39,537 nucleotides of DNA from Chloroflexota bacterium. Its GTDB lineage: Bacteria; Chloroflexota; Chloroflexia; Chloroflexales; Roseiflexaceae. The stretch covers positions 1 to 39,537 of the forward strand of contig QWQY01000004.1 of the NCBI GenBank assembly GCA_003670675.1, read 5' to 3'. The notes under the pieces were generated by a model. It was not told the DNA's origin. It ran no database searches and worked only from the letters and a program-made list of their open reading frames with translations. The translations under genes and the position numbers were made by a program. Of the stretch, positions 28,866 through 37,326 are shown one piece after another. The stretch's first letter is position 1. Each line of letters begins with the position of its first letter.

Positions 28866-30617
28866 ATGAACCAGCTCCGGGCATTGTGGCCCTATGTGGT
28901 ACGGTATCGGATGCGTTTTTTGATCGGATTGCTGGCGAGTATCGTGGCGACGGGGTTTGCGGTACAGATCCCACAAATGCTGCGTATCATCGTCGACGAT
29001 ATCAATGCGCGTGGCATTGTCTGGACCGATCTGACCCACAGCGTCCTCATCATGGTGGGGTTTTCGGTCGCTGACGGTGTGTTCCGCTTCGGCCAACGCA
29101 TCCTGATTTTGGGGACCGCGCATCAGGTCGAAAGCGACATCCGCGAAGGCATGTTCAAACGCCTGCTCGAGCTCGATCAGAAGTTCTATGGTGAACATCA
29201 CACTGGTGACCTGATGACTCGGGTCACCAATGATATATCGGCCATCCGCCAGTTTTATGGCCCTGGTGTCAGCTCGATGGCGAGTGCGATATTGATGATT
29301 GTGACCGCTTCGGCATTGATGATGACGACCAATGCGACATTGGCTGCTATCGTTTTGATGCTGTTGCCGGTGGTGACGGTTTTGTTTGTGGTGGTCGGTG
29401 CACGGATGCGCGTCATCTTCCGCAAAGTGCAGGATCTGTTCGGCGAGGTGTCGAGCCGCGCCCAAGAGAATTTCTCGGGTATTCGCACGATCAAGGCCTA
29501 CACCCAAGAAGAGCCCGAAACGGCGGAATTTTTGCGGGTCAACGAACGATTTCGCCTCCAAAACGTCCGCTATGTGTTGTTGTCGGGTCTGCTTTGGCCG
29601 ACAATTAGCCTCGTGATGGGTGTCATCGGTGCGCTCGTGTTGCTCATCGGTGGGCGCGCGGTTGCTGCGGGCGAGATGACGGTCGGCGATTTGGTTCTCT
29701 TCAATGGGTATCTAGCCGCACTCGCCTGGCCGGTGGTGGCGTTGGGATGGACGGTCGATTTGTTCCAGCAGGCGGCTTCTGCTGCGGGGCGTCTCGGCGA
29801 GGTGCTCCAGCGCATCCCCACCATCAAAGACGAGTCGCATACCCCGGTGCAATTGACCGTTACGGGTGCAATCGAATTCCGCAACGTCGGTATCACCGTC
29901 GGTGACGGCGATGGCAAACGTACAATTCTGCACGATATTTCGTTTTCGGTCGAAAAAGGCAAAACGGTGGCCATCGTGGGTGCGACCGGTGGTGGCAAGA
30001 CGACCCTGGTCAATCTGCTGTCACGTGTCCAAGACCCGACGCACGGCAGCGTCCATATCGATGGACACGACATCCGGATGGTGGCTTTGGCGTCGCTCCG
30101 CGAGGGTATCGGCTATGTGCCCCAAGATACGTTTTTGTTTAGTGTTCCTGTCCGCGAAAACGTCACCTTTGGGCGTCCCGATGCCGATGAGGCCGATATC
30201 CAACAAGCATTGCTGATATCGCGCTTGAGCAACGATGTTGTCCAGCTCCCCAACGGTATCGACACGCTCGTGGGCGAACGGGGAGTCACTTTGTCTGGTG
30301 GCCAAAAGCAACGCACGGCGATTGCACGGGCCGTGTTGCGCAACCCGGCGATCTTGGTGCTCGACGATGCACTGTCGAGTGTCGATACCCATACTGCAGC
30401 ACAGATTCTCGAGGGGTTGCGTACCTTCCGGGCTGGTCGTACTGCTATTCTGATTGCCCAACGCATCGCTACGGTGCGCGAGGCCGACCTGATTGTGGTG
30501 TTGCACGAAGGCACGATTGCCGAGCAGGGCACGCATACCGAGCTCGTTGCCCGCAATGGACGGTACGCCGCTATGTACCAACGTGAACAATTAGCCGACG
30601 CAGTAGATAACGCCTGA
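28866..30617 (+). CDS. ABC exporter half-transporter (TMD-NBD), subunit with Walker B ending DD
   Basis: VGATGGGKTTLVNLL; LSGGQKQRTAIARAVL; ILVLDDALSSVDTHTA. Confidence 0.93.
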   Translation: MNQLRALWPYVVRYRMRFLIGLLASIVATGFAVQIPQMLRIIVDDINARGIVWTDLTHSVLIMVGFSVADGVFRFGQRILILGTAHQVESDIREGMFKRLLELDQKFYGEHHTGDLMTRVTNDISAIRQFYGPGVSSMASAILMIVTASALMMTTNATLAAIVLMLLPVVTVLFVVVGARMRVIFRKVQDLFGEVSSRAQENFSGIRTIKAYTQEEPETAEFLRVNERFRLQNVRYVLLSGLLWPTISLVMGVIGALVLLIGGRAVAAGEMTVGDLVLFNGYLAALAWPVVALGWTVDLFQQAASAAGRLGEVLQRIPTIKDESHTPVQLTVTGAIEFRNVGITVGDGDGKRTILHDISFSVEKGKTVAIVGATGGGKTTLVNLLSRVQDPTHGSVHIDGHDIRMVALASLREGIGYVPQDTFLFSVPVRENVTFGRPDADEADIQQALLISRLSNDVVQLPNGIDTLVGERGVTLSGGQKQRTAIARAVLRNPAILVLDDALSSVDTHTAAQILEGLRTFRAGRTAILIAQRIATVREADLIVVLHEGTIAEQGTHTELVARNGRYAAMYQREQLADAVDNA

Positions 30618-30659
30618 TACGGTGCGATGCATTCGCTCGACGAGTAATAGGACACACAG

Positions 30660-32444
30660 ATGACAGTGTATGACGACGAGATATTAGGAAAAGCGTACGA
30701 CGGCCGTTTGGTGAAGCGCCTGATGGAATTTGTCTGGCCCTACAAATGGCAGCTCTTCCTGGCGATTGGGCTGATGATCGGCAGCGCGCTGGTCGAGCTT
30801 GTGCCACCCTATTTGCTACGCACCGCCATCGATGGACCAATCGCCGCAAAGGACGTCGATGGAATCGTCCCTATTTTTTTGTTGTACCTCGGCACACTCG
30901 TGGCAGCCTTTGGCTTTCGCTATGCCCAAAACTACATGATGCAGGTGATGAGCCAAAAAGTCATCATCGACATCCGGATGGTCATCTTCCGGCATGTCCA
31001 GCGTATGAGTCTCAGCTTCTTTGATCGCAACCCGGTCGGTCGCCTGTTGACACGTATCACCAACGATGTCGACGCGCTGAACGAGTTCATCACACAGGGG
31101 ACTGTCGCGCTGTTGGGCGACCTGGTCCGGCTGGTGTTTGTCATCGCCACGATGCTGATTCTGAGTTGGCAGTTGGCGTTGGTGTCGTTCATCATGTTCC
31201 CCGTAGTGATTATCTCGACGATTATCTTTCAAAAAATCATGCGGGCGACATACCGCGAAATGCGCCAACGTCTGGCGCGTATCAATGCGTACTTGAACGA
31301 ACAGATTACCGGCGTATTGGTGACGCAATTGTTCGGTCGTGAACCACGGAGCAAGGCGTATTTTGCCGAAATGAGCACCAAATACCTCGATTCGCAGTTC
31401 ACCTCGAACACGACGTTCGCAGTCTTTTTCCCCACCATCAATCTCATTTCGGTGACGGCGACTGCAGTGCTGCTGCTGCTCGGTAGCCAATTGGTGTTTG
31501 CCGAATACGCGTCGATTGGCTTGTTGGTGGCATTTACGCTCTACAACGAGCAGGCATTTGGGCCGATCCGACAATTGGCAGAGCGCTACAACACGCTCCA
31601 GAGTGCGATGGCGTCGTCGGAGCGTATCTTTGGGGTGCTCGACACGCCCGAGGGGATCCGCGACCCAGAACAACCCGTCGCGCTGGCGAGCCCAGTGCGC
31701 GGCGAAATCGTCTTCGACAACGTCATCTTTGGCTACAACCCGGATGAGCCGGTCCTTAAGGGAGTATCGTTTACCATCCCGGCTGGTCAATCGGTTGCGG
31801 TGGTCGGTGCGACTGGTGCAGGCAAAACCTCGTTGGTGAGCCTGATGGCACGTTTTTATGATATTCAGTCCGGTGCAATCTTGCTCGACGGCGTGGACAT
31901 CCGTTCGGTGCCGCAACACGTGTTGCGCATGCACGTCGGTGCGGTGCCGCAGGACCCGACCTGCTTCAGTGGGACGATTTTACAGAACATCCGCCTGCAC
32001 GACGAGACCATTACCGATGAGCGTGTGCAATGGGCTGCCGAAATTTCGGGTGCAGCGACATTCATCGATCATCTCCCCGGTACCTACCAGTACGAGGTCC
32101 GTGAGCGTGGGTCGAATCTTTCGGTTGGTCAGCGCCAGTTGCTGGCGTTTGCTCGTGCCATGGCGTTCAACCCGGATGTGCTGCTCATCCTCGACGAGGC
32201 GACATCCAGTGTCGATACCGAGACCGAGGTGGTCATGCAGAAAGCCGTGCAGCGCTTGCTCAAAGGACGGACGTCGATTGTCATTGCCCACCGCTTATCG
32301 ACCATTCGCAATGTCGATCGGATCTTGGTGTTGCACCGCGGTGAACTCGTCGAAGACGGCTCACACGAAGAACTCCTCGCCCGTAACGGTTTTTATGCGC
32401 GCCTCTATCGCCTGCAATACGCAGAACAGTTGGGCGGCAGCTAG
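30660..32444 (+). CDS. ABC exporter half-transporter (TMD-NBD), subunit with Walker B ending DE
   Basis: VGATGAGKTSLVSLM; LSVGQRQLLAFARAM; LLILDEATSSVDTETE. Confidence 0.93.
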   Translation: MTVYDDEILGKAYDGRLVKRLMEFVWPYKWQLFLAIGLMIGSALVELVPPYLLRTAIDGPIAAKDVDGIVPIFLLYLGTLVAAFGFRYAQNYMMQVMSQKVIIDIRMVIFRHVQRMSLSFFDRNPVGRLLTRITNDVDALNEFITQGTVALLGDLVRLVFVIATMLILSWQLALVSFIMFPVVIISTIIFQKIMRATYREMRQRLARINAYLNEQITGVLVTQLFGREPRSKAYFAEMSTKYLDSQFTSNTTFAVFFPTINLISVTATAVLLLLGSQLVFAEYASIGLLVAFTLYNEQAFGPIRQLAERYNTLQSAMASSERIFGVLDTPEGIRDPEQPVALASPVRGEIVFDNVIFGYNPDEPVLKGVSFTIPAGQSVAVVGATGAGKTSLVSLMARFYDIQSGAILLDGVDIRSVPQHVLRMHVGAVPQDPTCFSGTILQNIRLHDETITDERVQWAAEISGAATFIDHLPGTYQYEVRERGSNLSVGQRQLLAFARAMAFNPDVLLILDEATSSVDTETEVVMQKAVQRLLKGRTSIVIAHRLSTIRNVDRILVLHRGELVEDGSHEELLARNGFYARLYRLQYAEQLGGS

Positions 32445-32510
32445 AGTCACACGACGAACAGTGGTAGGATTGTGGTACCGCAGTTGTTGTACGAGAAAGA
32501 AGGCAGAGCG

Positions 32511-33833
32511 ATGGCTCCGAGCATTAATTTGAAAACGGCAATCCCAGGCCCCAAATCAAAAGAAGTCGTGGCGCGCCGTGAGGCTGCGGTCCCCAGCGGT
32601 TTGTACAAAGCACACCCCATTGCAATTGAAAGCGCCAAGGGTGCGCTGGTCACCGACGTCGACGGAAATACCTTCATCGACTTCGTCGGCGGTATCGGCG
32701 TGCTCAACGCCGGTCATGCCATGCCCGAGATTGTCAATGCTATTACTGACCAGGCCCAAAAGCTTCTGCACTTCTCGGCCCTTGTCGGTACCTACGAGAG
32801 CTATGTCGCCCTTTGTGAACGCCTCAACGAGGCTGTGCCGATCACCGGCCCCAACAAAACGATTTTGGCCAACAGCGGCGCCGAAGCCGTCGAAAACGCC
32901 ATCAAGATTGCGAAATATGCCACCGGCCGCACTGCCATCATTGCATTTGAGGGTGGGTACCACGGGCGCACATTGATGACATTGTCGTTGACGTCCAAGA
33001 CCGCGTTCAAAAAGAACCTGGGACCGTTCTTCCCTGACGTTTATCGTGCACCGTTCCCCTACGAATATCAGTGCGCCATGTGTACCAATGCGTGTAGCGG
33101 GGCATGTGCGGATCAACTCGAAAAGATGCTGCTGACGCACGTCGAGCCTTCGGCCGTTGCTGCCATCATCATCGAGCCTGTCCAGGGTGAAGGCGGCTTC
33201 ATCCCTGTGCCACCGAGCTACATGAAGCGCCTCCGGGCGCTGTGCGACAAGCATGGTATTGTCCTGATTGCTGACGAAGTGCAGTGTGGCTTTGGGCGTA
33301 CCGGCACACTGTTTGCCATGGAGCAGATGGGGGTCGAGCCCGATATTATCGTGACGGCCAAGTCGATTGCTGCCGGTATGCCGTTGGCTGCCGTGACGGG
33401 CCGCGCACACCTAATGGACAGTGTCCACCTCGGTGGTATGGGTGGTACGTACGGCGGTAACCCGCTCGCCTGTGCTGCGGCGCTCGAAGTGCTGAACCAG
33501 TTCCAAGACGGTAACTTGCTCGAGCGGGCGACATCGATTGGTGGGCAGATCCGCGCCCGCGGTGAACAGTGGACCAAACAGTTCCCTGGCATCGGTGATG
33601 TGCGTGGGTTGGGTGGCATGATAGCAATCGAGTTCGTCAAGGATCGCTCCACCCGTGTGCCGGATCCCGATGCGGTCGCCAAAGTATCAGCCTATTGCTT
33701 GCAGCACGGTGTCATTACGATGCGTGCCGGGTTGTACACGAACTGTATCCGTTTGTTGATGCCCTTGGTCATCACCGACGAACAGCTCCAAGAAGGCTTG
33801 GATGTGCTCGAAGCCGCAATGAAGTCACTCTAG
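32511..33833 (+). CDS. Class III aminotransferase (4-aminobutyrate aminotransferase-like)
   Basis: DVDGNTFIDFVGGIGVLNAGHAMPEIV…LANSGAEAVENAIKIAKYATGRTAIIAFEGGYHGRT…LIADEVQCGFGRTGTLFAMEQMGVEPDIIVTAKSIAAGMPLAAVTGRA. Confidence 0.93.
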   Translation: MAPSINLKTAIPGPKSKEVVARREAAVPSGLYKAHPIAIESAKGALVTDVDGNTFIDFVGGIGVLNAGHAMPEIVNAITDQAQKLLHFSALVGTYESYVALCERLNEAVPITGPNKTILANSGAEAVENAIKIAKYATGRTAIIAFEGGYHGRTLMTLSLTSKTAFKKNLGPFFPDVYRAPFPYEYQCAMCTNACSGACADQLEKMLLTHVEPSAVAAIIIEPVQGEGGFIPVPPSYMKRLRALCDKHGIVLIADEVQCGFGRTGTLFAMEQMGVEPDIIVTAKSIAAGMPLAAVTGRAHLMDSVHLGGMGGTYGGNPLACAAALEVLNQFQDGNLLERATSIGGQIRARGEQWTKQFPGIGDVRGLGGMIAIEFVKDRSTRVPDPDAVAKVSAYCLQHGVITMRAGLYTNCIRLLMPLVITDEQLQEGLDVLEAAMKSL

Positions 33834-33840
33834 GAGCACT

Positions 33841-34464
33841 ATGCAATTCACCGTCGTCAACACGGCGCACGAACACATCGACGTACTCGAAGAAATACAG
33901 CGGCTGTGTTACCCCACGCTGGATCCGTCGCATTTGCTGCGACGGCCACACCTCGAGAGCCACCTGCGCATTTTTCCGGCAGGACAACACGTCGCCTTGT
34001 ACGAGGGTCGGCCCGTAGCCATGAGTTCGACGTTGCGACAGCACGTCGACTTCGAACACAGCCAGCACGCGTTCGACGATGTGATTGCGGGGGGATTCTT
34101 TACGACGCACGAACCGACCGGCGAGTGGCTGTACGGCGCCGACATGAGTACGCACCCGGATTTCCGGCAAAAGGGGTTGGCTTCGTTGCTGTATCAGGCG
34201 CGCCGCGATCTCATCAAACAGCTCAACCTCCGCGGGATGGTCGGTGGTGGGATGGTGCCTGGATACCGGTTCCACAAAGACCAGATGTCGCTCGAAGAGT
34301 ATGCCGCCAAAGTGTCGCGCGGTGAACTCAAGGATCCGACGCTCACGCCACAGCTGAAAAACGGCTATGTGGTGCGCGGCATCATTCGTGACTACCTGCA
34401 TGACGAATTACTCGGCAACGATGCAACGCTGATCGTCTACGACAACCCGGACTACCGACCCTAA
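33841..34464 (+). CDS. GNAT-family acetyltransferase
   Basis: GEWLYGADMSTHPDFRQKGLASLLYQARRDLIKQLNLRGMVGGGMVPGYRFHKDQMSLEEYAAKVSRGELKDPTLTPQLKNGYVVRGI. Confidence 0.85.
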   Translation: MQFTVVNTAHEHIDVLEEIQRLCYPTLDPSHLLRRPHLESHLRIFPAGQHVALYEGRPVAMSSTLRQHVDFEHSQHAFDDVIAGGFFTTHEPTGEWLYGADMSTHPDFRQKGLASLLYQARRDLIKQLNLRGMVGGGMVPGYRFHKDQMSLEEYAAKVSRGELKDPTLTPQLKNGYVVRGIIRDYLHDELLGNDATLIVYDNPDYRP

Positions 34465-34491
34465 GGCCTATCAGGACGAGACGAGGACGAC

Positions 34492-35934
34492 ATGGAAAAG
34501 CACAAAAACTTCATCGGCGGTGAATGGGTAGCCCCCACCGGCGACCAGTACACCGAGATCCGCAACCCAGCCGATACCAACGACATCGTTGGCTATGCGC
34601 CGCGGTCTGCGGCTGCAGACGTCGATCAAGCAATCGCCGCAGCACAGGCAGCATATGGGGCATGGGCCGGTCGGCCAGCACCAGAGCGTGGCCGGATCCT
34701 TTACAAGGTGGCCAACATCATCGAAGGGCAAATCGATGCATGGGCTGCCGAGTTGACCCGCGAAGAAGGCAAGACGCGCACCGAGGCCCGGATGGAAGTC
34801 GTCCGCGCCGTCGAGGTCTTCCGCTACTTCGCAGGCGAAGCATGGCGCGTCGGCGGCGATGTGTTGCCCGCAGACACGACTAACACCCTGCTCTACAGTA
34901 AACGCGTGCCGTTGGGTGCGGTCGCGATTATCACGCCGTGGAACTTCCCGTTGTCGATCCCGGTATGGAAGATGGCGCCTGCACTGGTGATGGGAAACAC
35001 CGTTGTACTCAAACCCGCCTCCGCCACGCCACTTATGGCGTTGCGTTTGATGGGTGCACTGCACGAGGCCGGTGTGCCTGCTGGTGTGGTCAACTGTGTC
35101 ACCGGGAGTGGTGCGGTCATTGGTGAACAACTGGCGACGGATCCTCGCATCAAGGCGGTATCGTTCACCGGATCGTATGCCGTTGGACACGCCCTCTACC
35201 AAAAAACTGCATTGCGGTTGACGCGCACGCACCTCGAGATGGGCGGCAAAAATCCCGTGATCGTCGCTGCAGATGCTGACCTCGATAAAGCAGTCAACAT
35301 CGTTGTGCGTGGCGGCTATGGGTTGACGGGTCAGGCCTGTACCGCCACGAGTCGGGTCATCGTTGACCGGAGCATCGTAGATGAGTTCTCGCGCAGACTG
35401 ATTGCGGCTGCCCAAAAGATCGTTGTTGGCCCTGGTTTGGTCGACGGCGTGCAGATGGGACCGGCTGTGAGCGCAGCGCAACGCGATATCGACAACGACT
35501 TTGTTGCACTTGCTGCCGAACAAGGTGCGCAGGTGTCGGTTGGTGGAAACGAAGTAGCTGCTCAAGGCTACTTTGTCCGCCCGACGGTTGTCACTGGTGT
35601 GACTGCACAGATGCGGATCGCCCAAGAAGAGGTGTTCGGGCCCGTGATTGGTATCTTGCAGGCGGCTGATATGAACGAAGCACTCGCACTGTCGAACGAC
35701 ATTGCGTACGGGTTGTCTGCCACGATTGTGACGAATGACCTGCGCCAGGCGATTCGGTTCGCCGACCAAGCCGAGGCAGGTATGCTCAAGGTAAATCAAC
35801 CGACTGCTGGCGTTTCGATCCAGGCTCCGTTCGGTGGATTCAAGAATAGTGGGTCTGGTATGTTCCGCGAGATGGGCAAAGGAGCGGTGGAGTTCTTTTC
35901 GCAAGAGAAAGCCATATATATCGACGGTAACTAA
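34492..35934 (+). CDS. NAD(P)-dependent aldehyde dehydrogenase (semialdehyde dehydrogenase-like)
   Basis: FIGGEWV…ITPWNFPLSIPVWKMAPALVMGNTVVLKPAS…LEMGGKNPVIVAADADLDKAV…GLTGQACTATSRVIV…EEVFGPVIGIL. Confidence 0.93.
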   Translation: MEKHKNFIGGEWVAPTGDQYTEIRNPADTNDIVGYAPRSAAADVDQAIAAAQAAYGAWAGRPAPERGRILYKVANIIEGQIDAWAAELTREEGKTRTEARMEVVRAVEVFRYFAGEAWRVGGDVLPADTTNTLLYSKRVPLGAVAIITPWNFPLSIPVWKMAPALVMGNTVVLKPASATPLMALRLMGALHEAGVPAGVVNCVTGSGAVIGEQLATDPRIKAVSFTGSYAVGHALYQKTALRLTRTHLEMGGKNPVIVAADADLDKAVNIVVRGGYGLTGQACTATSRVIVDRSIVDEFSRRLIAAAQKIVVGPGLVDGVQMGPAVSAAQRDIDNDFVALAAEQGAQVSVGGNEVAAQGYFVRPTVVTGVTAQMRIAQEEVFGPVIGILQAADMNEALALSNDIAYGLSATIVTNDLRQAIRFADQAEAGMLKVNQPTAGVSIQAPFGGFKNSGSGMFREMGKGAVEFFSQEKAIYIDGN

Positions 35935-35963
35935 ACGCCACGGATCAACGCCTCAGCGTGTTG

Positions 35964-35994
35964 CAGGGTATCGCAGAGCGGTACCCTGTTTTGT
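35964..35994 (+). terminator. Terminator hairpin after the ALDH gene
   Basis: CAGGGTA-TCGC-AGA-GCGG-TACCCTG followed by TTTTGTT. Confidence 0.7.
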
Positions 35995-36008
35995 TATCCC
36001 TTTGTGGA

Positions 36009-36039
36009 CAAAATGTTAACTTTGCATGCAAACATTTTG
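36009..36039. repeat. Inverted repeat with nested palindrome
   Basis: CAAAATGTT (36009-36017) / AACATTTTG (36031-36039); nested perfect 12-mer palindrome TTTGCATGCAAA at 36021-36032. Confidence 0.6.
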
Positions 36040-36136
36040 GAAGAGGGAGCAGGTTCATCTGTGTGGTGTGGATAGAAAAAGAGGCCGAAAATTGTCTGTA
36101 ACGGCATTCTTTCGTTTTCTTTGCTGGTGAGATGCA

Positions 36137-36720
36137 TTACGTATTCTGGTTTGTATAGCCATCAAGTGTCCTACTAAATGGTATTACAGGTAGGTGAACA
36201 ATTGGTGTGATATACACACTTTCTCCTGGTGTAATATGCCGTTTTTTGTGGTCGAAAAGGTGTTCTAAACTACTCGGGCTCCAGATGTGCATTTCCCTTT
36301 GTAATGCTGTATACTACGTATTGATGAATACTTGTGTGCTTTCTTTGATCGGTTCCGCTGGTTTCGACGGATATTCTTGCAGTATCGGATTGTACTTAAT
36401 CATATGTGTTTCTTCTTGATTTTTAACAAAATATACACTGTATTTTTTTGATGATTTGACAGCAGACTGTTTATACAGTGTAAAATATATTTCTCCGTAT
36501 ATGTTGTAGACCTCGGTGAGGAGTGTATTGTTCGGCAATTGAGTCTAAATCTATAGTATGGCGTATTCTGCATTAGCATCTGTAAAAATCAACGAGTATC
36601 TGAAAAATCCATGTGGATACCATTTTTGTGTTCCAGTGACCGGTTTTCTAAATAATCTGGTGTCGATGAGTACCAGGATATTTGCTGCGATGAGCCACTG
36701 TGTGAGACGATGTCTTGCTG
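36137..36720 (-). pseudogene. Possible decayed CDS in the AT-rich island: one minus-strand frame interrupted by three stops
   Basis: …RHRLTQWLIAANILVLIDTRLFRKPVTGTQKWYPHGFFRYSLIFTDANAEYAIL*I*TQLPNNTLLTEVYNIYGEIYFTLYKQSAVKSSKKYSVYFVKNQEETHMIKYNPILQEYPSKPAEPIKESTQVFINT*YTALQREMHIWSPSSLEHLFDHKKRHITPGESVYITPIVHLPVIPFSRTLDGYTNQNT*. Confidence 0.25.
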
Positions 36721-36922
36721 GTGGTTCTCATAATTGGCATCCTATTGGCGTTGCATGAACTATGCTGTTGACAGATCGAGTGCAAGGACAGCGAATCACT
36801 TTTCTAACGATTGGTTACGTACACTAAATTTTCAAGTTAATCTGTGAAAAACCTTTGAAAAAGAAACCATCTTTTGAGAAACAATATTACATTTACACTT
36901 TTGTGATCTGCGCTGAAAATGC

Positions 36923-36951
36923 TTGACAGCGATTGCAAAATGCGATATATC
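36923..36951 (+). promoter_or_regulatory. Sigma70-like promoter for the HU gene
   Basis: TTGACA-N17-TATATC, 39 bp upstream of the ATG at 36990. Confidence 0.6.
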
Positions 36952-36989
36952 TAAACATGGTATTTGCGTACGTAGTGAAGGAAGAAACA

Positions 36990-37262
36990 ATGCAGAAGAC
37001 AGATTTCGTCAAAGCTGTGGCCGAGAAGGCAGAGATGTCCCAGAAGGACACCAAAGAAATTATCGATGCAGCGTTGGAAGTCATTGCTGAGCAGCTCAAG
37101 AGCGGCGAAAAGGTCACGTTGACCGGTTTCGGTACGTTTGAAGTACGCCAGCGCCAAGCACGCGAAGGCGTGAACCCACAGACGGGTGCCAAGATCAAAA
37201 TCCCAGCAACCAAGACCCCAGGGTTCAGCGCAAGCAGCACCCTGAAGTCACAGGTCAAATAA
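36990..37262 (+). CDS. hup: HU-family DNA-binding protein
   Basis: MQKTDFVKAVAEKAEMSQKDTKEIIDAALEVIAEQLKSGEKVTLTGFGTFEVRQRQAREGVNPQTGAKIKIPATKTPGFSAS; GAAGGAAGA upstream. Confidence 0.97.
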   Translation: MQKTDFVKAVAEKAEMSQKDTKEIIDAALEVIAEQLKSGEKVTLTGFGTFEVRQRQAREGVNPQTGAKIKIPATKTPGFSASSTLKSQVK

Positions 37263-37270
37263 GTCATTCG

Positions 37271-37313
37271 AAGCCCCCTCGGTCGCGCTCAGTGCGACCG
37301 AGGGGGCTTTTTG
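37271..37313. terminator. Terminator hairpin between convergent hup and O-antigen-ligase/TPR gene
   Basis: AAGCCCCCTCGGTCGC…GCGACCGAGGGGGCTT followed by TTTTGTG; 16-bp stem. Confidence 0.85.
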
Positions 37314-37326
37314 TGTGCCTGCGATG

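Noticed and set aside
30816-31934. 372-aa minus ORF
   Set aside because: Antisense of the second ABC half-transporter; peptide composition is shadow-like
20000-33000. Simple GC-skew flip at ~26.5 kb as proof of oriC
   Set aside because: Hand-counted lines were inconsistent (for example C>G at 22981-23040 and 27241-27300, but G>C at 23701-23760, 24481-24540 and 29641-29700); a full cumulative skew is needed
34471-35904. 477-aa minus ORF
   Set aside because: Antisense of a convincing aldehyde dehydrogenase; no domain signature
36207-36419. 70-aa plus ORF (MIYTLSPGVICRFLWSK…) in the AT-rich island
   Set aside because: Cys-rich, no clear ribosome-binding site, no recognised family; overlaps the minus-strand interrupted frame
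36893-37267. 124-aa minus ORF
   Set aside because: Antisense of the HU gene, which has clear homology, a promoter and a terminator
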